NCBI GenBank assembly: GCA_900753165.1
Contig: CAADYC010000092.1
Coordinates: forward strand, 1-18,482
DNA from: Clostridia bacterium
Lineage (GTDB): Bacteria; Bacillota; Clostridia; TANB77; CAG-508
Direction: 5' to 3'
DNA: 18,482 nucleotides
Part shown: positions 1 to 5,827 of the stretch, one piece after another
Layout of the letters: the number at the start of each line of letters is the position of its first letter
Position numbering within the stretch: position 1 is the first letter of the stretch
Translations under genes and position numbers: made by a program
Notes under the pieces: model-generated
Seen by the model: the letters and a program-made list of their open reading frames with translations, nothing else
Databases searched by the model: none
What the model was told of the DNA's origin: nothing

Positions 1-852
1 AATGTCCATATTTACAGCCATATCTAGGATATTTCCTGCTTTAGAAATTCCTTCTCCATAAACTATATCAAATTCAGCTTCTCTAAATGGTGGGGCAACT
101 TTGTTTTTTATAACTTTAACTCTAACTCTATTACCTTTAACTTCACCATCTTGTTTAATATTTTCTATTTTTCTTATATCAAGTCTTACTGATGCATAGA
201 ATTTTAGTGCTCTACCACCTGTTGTTGTTTCTGGGTTTCCAAACATTACTCCTATTTTTTCTCTTAATTGGTTTATAAATATTAGTACTGTTTTTGTTTT
301 ATTAATTGCTCCTGCTAATTTTCTTAATGCTTGTGACATTAATCTAGCTTGAAGTCCCATGTGAGAATCTCCCATATCTCCATCAATTTCTGCTTTTGGA
401 ACTAATGCTGCAACAGAGTCTACTACTATTACATCTAATGCTCCACTTCTTATTAAACTTTCTGTTATTTCAAGAGCTTGTTCTCCTGTATCTGGTTGAG
501 ATACTATTAAATTATCTATATCTACACCTAATTTTTTTGCATATACTGGATCTAAAGCATGTTCTGCATCTATGAATGCTGCTTCTCCTCCCATTTTTTG
601 TGCTTCTGCTACAACATGTAATGCAAGTGTTGTTTTACCTGATGATTCAGGTCCAAATACTTCTATAATTCTTCCTCTAGGAACTCCTCCTATACCTAAA
701 GCCATGTCTAAGCTTAGTGCTCCTGTTGGAATTGCTTCTATTTCCATTGCTTTAAATTCTCCTAGTTTCATTACTGAACCTTTTCCGAATTGTTTTTCAA
801 TTTGACTCATTGCTGCTTCTAGCGCCTTTTTCTTTTCTGTATTTTCTGCCAT
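1..852 (-). CDS. recA: RecA recombinase, 3' end cut by the window edge
   Basis: RecA is the ATP-dependent strand-exchange protein of homologous recombination and the co-protease that triggers LexA self-cleavage in the SOS response. The 284 visible residues begin MAENTEKKKALEAAM and carry Walker A GPESSGKT (67-74), the catalytic Glu of the AEHALD segment (about 97), a Walker B strand VIVVDS (141-146) and the L2 loop around NPETTTGGRALKF (about 207-218). The frame stays open to base 1 and roughly 60-70 residues are missing compared with usual RecA length. The ATG at 850-852 is preceded by AAGGAGG at a good distance, so the start is secure. It has its own promoter in the gap after the solute-binding protein gene. 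The motifs and N-terminus are typical, so the identification is very safe. Confidence 0.98.
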   Translation of the reverse strand, partial: MAENTEKKKALEAAMSQIEKQFGKGSVMKLGEFKAMEIEAIPTGALSLDMALGIGGVPRGRIIEVFGPESSGKTTLALHVVAEAQKMGGEAAFIDAEHALDPVYAKKLGVDIDNLIVSQPDTGEQALEITESLIRSGALDVIVVDSVAALVPKAEIDGDMGDSHMGLQARLMSQALRKLAGAINKTKTVLIFINQLREKIGVMFGNPETTTGGRALKFYASVRLDIRKIENIKQDGEVKGNRVRVKVIKNKVAPPFREAEFDIVYGEGISKAGNILDMAVNMDI

Positions 853-874
853 TATTATTTCCTCCTTAAATATT

Positions 875-886
875 GAACTTCTGTTT
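875..886 (-). promoter_or_regulatory. Second LexA-box-like site at the recA transcription start
   Basis: The plus strand reads GAACTTCTGTTT, that is GAAC-N4-GTTT, one base off the symmetric LexA box GAAC-N4-GTTC. It covers about +3 to +14 of the predicted recA transcript. Its centre is 32 bp from the centre of the other box, close to three helical turns, which would put two bound dimers on the same face of the DNA. Confidence 0.55.
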
Positions 887-895
887 GATATTTAC

Positions 896-925
896 TTTAT
901 ATCACTAAACACTTGTTTTTGTCAA
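896..925 (-). promoter_or_regulatory. Strong sigma-A promoter of recA
   Basis: On the minus strand a perfect -35 TTGACA (920-925) is followed after 18 bp by -10 TATAAA (896-901). The -10 has an upstream TG one base away, an extended -10. Transcription should start near 889, giving a leader of about 37 nt that ends in AAGGAGG before the recA ATG. Confidence 0.85.
907..918 (-). promoter_or_regulatory. LexA-box-like palindrome between -35 and -10 of recA
   Basis: The plus strand reads AAACACTTGTTT, a 4-4-4 palindrome (AAAC-N4-GTTT) lying wholly in the spacer of the recA promoter. It departs from the Gram-positive LexA consensus GAAC-N4-GTTC at both outer bases but keeps the AAC/GTT core. A repressor bound here would block RNA polymerase. 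SOS control of recA is known in the family; the site itself is an inference. Confidence 0.55.
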
Positions 926-944
926 TACATTTTTTCAAAATTTT

Positions 945-2519
945 TTATTTATGCCAATCTTTTATATTATAAAATTGATAAAACCAGTTTGGTTCTAGTG
1001 TCCCAGCCAATCCTGTACTATATGCTACTGTATATTTATTATTATACAAACTTAAATATGGCATTTCACTTTTATAAATTTCCCCTAATCTTTTATAATC
1101 TTGTTTTAATTTATCATCATCAGTTATATTTTTAACTTCATTCATTATATTTGTAACTTCTTCATTTGAATACTTTGCTAAATTATTTTCGCCAAAAAAT
1201 GTTGATAAATCTGGGCTAACTGATAGATTCATACTACATAAAATCATATCATAATTTTTGTTTGTTAAATAACTTTGATATTGACTATCATTTGCTTTTA
1301 TCAAATTAATTCTGAATCCTTGATTTTCTAGCTGTGTTTTGATATTTTGTGCTACTGCTACTTTGTTTGCATCTGTTGATTTTACAACAAAATTTAATGA
1401 TATCCTTTGAGTTCTGTAATTTACTGTTTTTTGCCAATATTTATATTTATAGCTCCACCCATCATCTACTAAAATTTGTTTTGCTTGTTCTAAATTATAT
1501 CCTGCACTTGAATCTTGTTCTTGATATATCCAATTTCCATAATCTAATGGAAAACTTGATGTATAATAATTATCCCCATATACACTTGAAACAATATTTG
1601 ATTTATCAATTGAATAACAAATTGATTTCCTTACATTTAATTGTGATAATATCTCATTTTGTGTATTGAATGCTATAAAGTCATGCTCTCTACCTTTCAT
1701 TTCTTTAGATTGATATCCTATTGTTCCTATATATTCTTTTAAACTACTATTTTGTGTACTTATTAAATCTACACTTCCTGTTTTAAATGAATTATATAAT
1801 TCTCCTGCACTTGAATATATTGTTACTGTAATTTTATCTAATTTTAATTTATCAGTCTCTGGATAATATTCGTTCTTAGATAAAATTAATGCGTTATCTT
1901 GAACTTCAGTTACTTTATACATTCCTGTACCTACTGGAACTATATCTGCTGTAAATTCTTTATCACTATAATAATTGTTTGATAATATTGGGAATGTTAA
2001 ATTATATTCAAAAAATGGAACTTCTTGGTCTAGTGTAATTCTTATTGTTTCATTATCTACAACTTCAACTGTTGTAATGTGTTGAACATTTGCTGAATAT
2101 ATTGTATCTGAATCTTTTAATCTATCTATTGTAAATCTAACATCATCTGCTGTAAATTTTTGTCCATCTGACCATTTCTTATCTGCTCTTAATTTTATTA
2201 AATATACTGTTTCATTTTGTTTGGCCCATTCTTTTGCTAAACAGTTTTCTAATTTATAGTCTTTTGTTAATGTCATTAGTGGTTCAAATATTATTTTTGA
2301 TATATCTTGCACATTTTTATTTTTACTTAGTATTGGATTGATACTGTCAAATGATGCTACTCCTAGCTTTAGTTCTGTTACTTCTGGTGTTTCTTCTTGT
2401 TTTGTTTCATATGGTGTTTCTTCTTGTTTTTGCTCATCGTTTTTTATTTTTATAATTGCAAATATCATTATTGCTATTGCAAATATAATAAATATGTATT
2501 TAAAATATTTTGTTTTCAT
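945..2519 (-). CDS. Family-5 extracellular solute-binding protein, transmembrane-anchored, orphan
   Basis: A 524-residue protein of the SBP_bac_5 family, which binds oligopeptides, nickel or other ligands for ABC importers. Residues 8-24 are a hydrophobic segment followed by lysines, then a charged linker (about 25-48) and the family core. The recognisable signature runs from LAKEW (94-98) through KWSDGQKFTADDVRFTIDRL (115-134). No lipobox cysteine follows the hydrophobic segment, so the protein is probably held by an uncleaved anchor rather than a lipid. The linker holds a duplicated KQEETP block. The ATG is preceded by AGGGG at 6 nt. No ABC permease or ATPase gene is in the window, so the partner and ligand are unknown; it may use a distant transporter or act as a sensor. 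The gap to recA shows no convincing terminator. Confidence 0.88.
   Translation of the reverse strand: MKTKYFKYIFIIFAIAIMIFAIIKIKNDEQKQEETPYETKQEETPEVTELKLGVASFDSINPILSKNKNVQDISKIIFEPLMTLTKDYKLENCLAKEWAKQNETVYLIKLRADKKWSDGQKFTADDVRFTIDRLKDSDTIYSANVQHITTVEVVDNETIRITLDQEVPFFEYNLTFPILSNNYYSDKEFTADIVPVGTGMYKVTEVQDNALILSKNEYYPETDKLKLDKITVTIYSSAGELYNSFKTGSVDLISTQNSSLKEYIGTIGYQSKEMKGREHDFIAFNTQNEILSQLNVRKSICYSIDKSNIVSSVYGDNYYTSSFPLDYGNWIYQEQDSSAGYNLEQAKQILVDDGWSYKYKYWQKTVNYRTQRISLNFVVKSTDANKVAVAQNIKTQLENQGFRINLIKANDSQYQSYLTNKNYDMILCSMNLSVSPDLSTFFGENNLAKYSNEEVTNIMNEVKNITDDDKLKQDYKRLGEIYKSEMPYLSLYNNKYTVAYSTGLAGTLEPNWFYQFYNIKDWHK
2386..2430 (-). repeat. 27-bp-spaced direct duplication in the linker of the solute-binding protein
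   Basis: The 18-base block at 2386-2403 recurs exactly at 2413-2430, an offset of 27 bp. It encodes the repeated KQEETP segment of the charged linker behind the membrane anchor. The offset keeps the frame, so copy-number change would lengthen or shorten the spacer by nine residues. Confidence 0.8.
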
Positions 2520-2542
2520 ATTACACCCCTATCTCTGGTAAT

Positions 2543-2571
2543 ATAATACATTATTTTTTCTGTTTTTTCAA
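2543..2571 (-). promoter_or_regulatory. Sigma-A promoter of the solute-binding protein gene
   Basis: Minus-strand TTGAAA (2566-2571), a 17-bp spacer and TATTAT (2543-2548) precede the gene by about 24 nt. A competing TATATT overlaps 3 bp further downstream. The leader would be short and ends in AGGGG. Confidence 0.6.
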
Positions 2572-2650
2572 TATTATTGCTCTTATTTTGATATTTTTTT
2601 ATTGACTTTTTTCGACAATATTAATTTTAGAACAAAAGCGGGCATTAATA

Positions 2651-2682
2651 TAAAAAACCAGCTCTTTCGAGCTGGTTTTTTA
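2651..2682. terminator. Bidirectional intrinsic terminator after the secreted beta-repeat protein gene
   Basis: A perfect 14-bp stem (arms 2651-2664 and 2669-2682) around a TTTC loop, with a GC core CCAGCTC/GAGCTGG and A/T tracts that give a U-tail in both directions. On the minus strand it closes the gene ending at 2723. It also insulates the solute-binding protein gene from upstream transcription. Confidence 0.9.
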
Positions 2683-2722
2683 TTTGAGATTCAACTAGAA
2701 TCTCTTAAATTAATTTAGAACT

Positions 2723-4177
2723 TTAAGAAATTTTCTTTTTGCTTTTGTTTTTCTTTATAACATAAGTAGCAAATCCATTGCTATCCTGCTTGAAGTGGCT
2801 GGCTTTTGATAGTACATATTTGCTTACTAAAGTTGTTTTATCAATTATATACAATTTTCCACCCTTTATATAAGCTATATTGTATGATTTTGTAAAGCCT
2901 GCCTTTTGCACATTTTTTATTTTCTTTCCATTGATATACAATGTCCCGTTAATCAAACGATACTGATTAATTTTATCTCCTTTTTCATCGTACAGAACAC
3001 GATAAGAATTTTTTGTTTTCACCTTTGGTTTTTCAGTATTGGTTTTAGTATCCTGATTAGTAGTGTTATTAGCAGACATCACAACTGCAACTTTTATCTG
3101 GTCTAATGACCAGGTCTGCTGCATAATCTGAGAGTCTTTTTTGGTATACCCTATTATTTTTCCTCCAGATATTATTGGATTTTCAACATTTGATTCAATA
3201 CGTACTGGATTAGTATTAGCCTTTTGTATATCATAATTCCAAATATATAGATATCCATTCTTGTCTCTTATATAAACTGTTCCTATGCTATCTACTGATG
3301 CCCAAGTAGCATCTTTAATATTTAAAATATATGTTTCTACTAGCTGCGTATTTTCCCATCTACTAGCAATCACCTGTCCATTTTGAAGTGATGCATAAAA
3401 CTGTGTTGCTGAAGATGTAGGTGTAGAATACTCAAGAGCTTTTACTACTCCATTACTGTCATAATAGCCAGTAACAGTACCATTATTTTCAACTAATCCT
3501 CTTGTTCCTGTTGCCAATGTTTTTAATACCTTTTCAGAGATTTTCCAATATTTCAAATCTCCATTAACAAATCTGATGTATACTACGTCTGATTTGTTAA
3601 CAACAGTATCTACATTTTGTCCCTGACTAACAACATATATATTGTTCTTTCCATCATTATACAACACGGTTGTGCTGTCTAACTTGTAAGCTCCAACATT
3701 ATTGTTGTTTCCAGTATTATTATTGCTGCTACTGTTATTACCTCCAGTATTATTGTTGTTACTGCTATTGTTGCCAATACCTAACTTTGTCCTAATTTCC
3801 TCATCTGTAAGGAAATTATAATGTCCTTTTGAAGTGTCATATCCAGACTCATCAATTGACATTACAGCTGTTGCTACAAATATTCTCTTAATGTCACCTT
3901 TTTGATACTTGTGACTGTAAAAATACAAATTGCCACTATTTTTCCAAAGTAAATATACAGTACCATCTGGTGCAATTACTCCATCATCGGTCACGCCTGC
4001 TTTAGAAAGCTGATAATTATAGCCATCAACCGTTAAGATAGCCCGGCCATTTTGAATATTCAATGTTTGGTTTCCCTGTGTATAGGTTGCTGCAAATGTT
4101 GGTGTTGTGAATGACAGTGCTAACATAATAGTCAGTATAAATGCTACCATTCTGTTTCTTTTTTTGTTTTTCATCAT
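2723..4177 (-). CDS. Secreted beta-repeat (possibly beta-propeller) protein of unknown function
   Basis: A 484-residue exported protein. The N-terminus has basic residues, a hydrophobic stretch (11-23) and a likely signal-peptidase site after PTFA (about 29). Short strand motifs of the form G-x-[LV]-[YK]-aromatic/aliphatic recur at about 72 (GTVYLLW), 82 (GNLYFYS), 206 (GDLKYWK), 299 (GTVYIRD), 308 (GYLYIWN), 411 (GTLYING) and 439 (GKLYIID). This resembles blades of secreted beta-propeller or WG-type repeat proteins. An Asn-rich linker at 136-160 splits an N-terminal domain from the rest, and a Lys/Thr-rich linker lies at about 370-390. There is no LPxTG motif and no C-terminal membrane segment, so it is probably released or bound non-covalently. 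Its codons look richer in G+C than neighbouring genes, which could mean acquisition. The first of two adjacent ATGs has the best spacing (8 nt) from AGGAGG. I do not recognise a specific family. Confidence 0.8.
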   Translation of the reverse strand: MMKNKKRNRMVAFILTIMLALSFTTPTFAATYTQGNQTLNIQNGRAILTVDGYNYQLSKAGVTDDGVIAPDGTVYLLWKNSGNLYFYSHKYQKGDIKRIFVATAVMSIDESGYDTSKGHYNFLTDEEIRTKLGIGNNSSNNNNTGGNNSSSNNNTGNNNNVGAYKLDSTTVLYNDGKNNIYVVSQGQNVDTVVNKSDVVYIRFVNGDLKYWKISEKVLKTLATGTRGLVENNGTVTGYYDSNGVVKALEYSTPTSSATQFYASLQNGQVIASRWENTQLVETYILNIKDATWASVDSIGTVYIRDKNGYLYIWNYDIQKANTNPVRIESNVENPIISGGKIIGYTKKDSQIMQQTWSLDQIKVAVVMSANNTTNQDTKTNTEKPKVKTKNSYRVLYDEKGDKINQYRLINGTLYINGKKIKNVQKAGFTKSYNIAYIKGGKLYIIDKTTLVSKYVLSKASHFKQDSNGFATYVIKKNKSKKKIS

Positions 4178-4224
4178 ATTGTTTTCCTCCTTTGATGAAA
4201 TATTTTTTTAAAGTTCTAAATTGG

Positions 4225-4257
4225 GGATTAACTCTATATATAGAGTTTTATTAATCC
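4225..4257 (-). promoter_or_regulatory. Interrupted palindrome at the 5' end of the mRNA
   Basis: A perfect 18-bp palindrome (4230-4247, plus strand AACTCTATATATAGAGTT) sits inside a longer symmetric unit. The GGATTAA at 4225-4231 pairs with TTAATCC at 4251-4257, leaving a small one-sided bulge. The predicted transcript start is only a few bases upstream, so the hairpin would form at the extreme 5' end of the mRNA. It could protect that end, or be a dimeric repressor site at +5 to +38. Confidence 0.55.
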
Positions 4258-4268
4258 TTTACATAATT

Positions 4269-4297
4269 ATTGTACCATAATTTGTATAAAAAATCAA
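4269..4297 (-). promoter_or_regulatory. Sigma-A promoter of the secreted beta-repeat protein gene
   Basis: Minus-strand -35 TTGATT (4292-4297), a 17-bp spacer and -10 TACAAT (4269-4274) preceded by TGG, an extended -10. The start point would be near 4262, leaving a leader of about 85 nt that contains the palindrome at 4225-4257. Confidence 0.75.
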
Positions 4298-4367
4298 ATT
4301 TTACAAATTGATTTTGTCTTATAACTAGAGTAGAAAAATAGTTAATTTAATATAAAGTTCTTATAAT

Positions 4368-4412
4368 AAAAAGTGAAGTAGAAAAATTTTATAACTTTTC
4401 TACTTCATTTTT
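4368..4412 (-). terminator. Intrinsic terminator after the LPYTG surface protein gene
   Basis: The arms 4368-4385 and 4396-4412 pair over about 16 bp around the GAAGTAG core, with one wobble. On the minus strand the stem is followed by TTTTTATTATAAG. It begins 17 bases after the stop codon at 4429. Confidence 0.8.
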
Positions 4413-4428
4413 ATTTATTTAATATTAA

Positions 4429-5478
4429 TTATTTTATTTTTTTATACTTTATATAGAATATTCCTGCACCAATCATTGCTATTACTATTGATGCTATTAT
4501 TGCCTTTTCTTTAACACCTGTATATGGTAATTTTTCTGTTGAAGTTGTTTTATCTGATTTTGCAACTGCACTATTATTTGTTGTTGAAGTAGTTCCTTTA
4601 TTATTTGCTGAACCATTATTTACTGTTGAACTATTCTTTGAAGTTGTATTATTTTTTTTACTTGATGAAGTTGTGCTATTTATTGTACTATTGTTTCTAT
4701 TTGTTGAATTTGCATTATTTGTTGTATTATTATTTGTATTTGTTGAATTTGTGTTGTTTGTTGTATTATTGTTTGTATTTGTTGAGTTTGTGTTGTTTGT
4801 TGTATTATTGTTTGTATTTGTTGAGTTTGTATCATTTGCTACACCATTTTCTATTGTTGAATTATTATTATCTACTGATGTATTAGTATTTACATTATTA
4901 TCTTGTTTAGTTCCAGTTACTTCATAAACTTCAGCATCATAAATTCTTGTTCCATCCATCTTCTCCAATTGAACCCATACTACAATATCTTTAGTTCCAG
5001 AAAAACTTGATAAATTTATATTAAAAGTATTATCTGTTGTTTCTTCCCATTTATCTGTATAATTTGGTAATAAACTAATGATTATTGACATGTTTTCATC
5101 TGCTTTTTGATCTGAAAAATCTTCCACATTTGTTCCATACAAAGATTTATAATATATTTGTGTTGATTCATATTCATCTTTGTCATCATCTGATTTTGAA
5201 GCTTCATAAATATTATATGCATAAATTACATTTAGTTCATCCTTTAATCTTTTTATTTGTTTATATGTATCATTATCCATTACATTTGCCTGACAATATA
5301 ATTTGTACCCAGCTACATTTCTAGCGATATCTATTTCTCCTTTTCCATTTATTAAATACTCTGAAATTTTGATTTCATCTTCAACATCAAATTTTCCTGA
5401 ATATGCTATTGCATTAGTATTAATTAGTATTAATACCATAATAGTTAATATACTTAAAATACTTTTTAATTTTTTCAT
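4429..5478 (-). CDS. Sortase-anchored (LPYTG) surface protein with tandem-repeat Asn/Thr stalk
   Basis: A 349-residue cell-wall protein. An N-terminal signal peptide (about 1-25, cleavage near NAIA) leads a globular domain (about 30-190) that I cannot assign. Next comes an Asn/Thr/Ser stalk (about 195-315), then the sorting signal: LPYTG (317-321), a hydrophobic helix (about 326-343) and the basic tail KYKKIK. Sortase A-type enzymes cut such motifs between Thr and Gly and join the protein to peptidoglycan; no sortase gene is in the window. The stalk holds four 13-residue units, three nearly identical. It is preceded by an extended -10 promoter and GGAGG, and followed by its own terminator, so it is a single-gene unit. 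An adhesin or surface sensor role is possible, but the ligand is unknown. Confidence 0.88.
   Translation of the reverse strand: MKKLKSILSILTIMVLILINTNAIAYSGKFDVEDEIKISEYLINGKGEIDIARNVAGYKLYCQANVMDNDTYKQIKRLKDELNVIYAYNIYEASKSDDDKDEYESTQIYYKSLYGTNVEDFSDQKADENMSIIISLLPNYTDKWEETTDNTFNINLSSFSGTKDIVVWVQLEKMDGTRIYDAEVYEVTGTKQDNNVNTNTSVDNNNSTIENGVANDTNSTNTNNNTTNNTNSTNTNNNTTNNTNSTNTNNNTTNNANSTNRNNSTINSTTSSSKKNNTTSKNSSTVNNGSANNKGTTSTTNNSAVAKSDKTTSTEKLPYTGVKEKAIIASIVIAMIGAGIFYIKYKKIK
4672..4827 (-). repeat. Tandem 39-bp repeat, four units, coding for the surface-protein stalk
   Basis: Four 39-bp units encode NSTNTNNNTTNNT-type 13-mers (residues 218-269). The first three (4711-4827) are nearly identical in DNA as well as protein; the fourth (4672-4710) has diverged. 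Such in-frame arrays change copy number by slippage or recombination, so stalk length may vary between strains. Confidence 0.9.
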
Positions 5479-5518
5479 TTTTATTCCTCCATTTTTATTT
5501 TATTAAATTAACATAATT

Positions 5519-5527
5519 ATTATAGCA
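5519..5527 (-). promoter_or_regulatory. Extended -10 promoter of the surface protein gene
   Basis: The minus strand reads TGCTATAAT, a perfect -10 (5519-5524) with the TG extension. No good -35 is seen at 16-18 bp, which extended -10 promoters can tolerate. The start would be near 5512, giving a leader of about 34 nt with GGAGG before the ATG at 5478. Confidence 0.7.
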
Positions 5528-5605
5528 TATATTTACTAGAAATGGAAGTATTTACATAATTTTTTTTAATTTTCTTATATGTCATATACAATTAGATAAT
5601 AAAAA

Positions 5606-5798
5606 TACTAGAGATGCTTAAAGTATATAGATTTCATATATTTTTCAGCTACCCGACATAACGTTAACAAATTCTAATATAAATACTCTAACAACCCCCG
5701 AATGCAGGACCCTTTATAGTATTTACTTTAGGATTTGTAACACTATTTGGGTCGCATTCAAAATATATGAAATCTATATACTTTAAGCATTTCTAGTA
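5606..5798. repeat. 193-bp element with 39-bp inverted repeats: MITE-like, or possible invertible segment
   Basis: The left arm (5606-5644) and right arm (5760-5798) are reverse complements over 39 bp with a single mismatch. The outermost bases are TA at both ends, as expected for a TA-duplicating (Tc1/mariner or IS630-type) miniature element. The 115-bp centre is clearly richer in G+C than the flanks. It holds a nested hairpin: 5700-5712 pairs with 5749-5759 over 11 bp with a two-base bulge. No transposase or recombinase frame is present. On the minus strand the outer arm is followed by TTTTTATT, so the element could also end feoB transcription. Together with the promoter at 5519-5527 it accounts for most of the 349-bp gap between feoB and the surface protein gene. 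Confidence 0.75.
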
Positions 5799-5827
5799 AT
5801 TTACTACTAACTGTATTTATGCTTCTT

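Noticed and set aside
2439..2519. Lipoprotein signal peptide for the solute-binding protein
   Set aside because: No cysteine follows the hydrophobic segment; the next residues are lysine- and glutamate-rich.
4672..4827. Regular 39-bp repeats as a possible CRISPR array
   Set aside because: There are no unique spacers; units abut and encode an in-frame 13-residue protein repeat.
4605..4927. Two Leu/Tyr- or Phe/Val-rich plus-strand frames that look like membrane proteins
   Set aside because: They are mirror reads of the Asn/Thr-rich stalk repeats of the LPYTG gene and have no ribosome binding sites.
5679..5795. Short minus-strand frame in the inverted-repeat element ending ...GPAFGGC, as a possible signalling or bacteriocin peptide
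   Set aside because: The frame has no ATG, GTG or TTG start and no ribosome binding site, and is hemmed in by stops.
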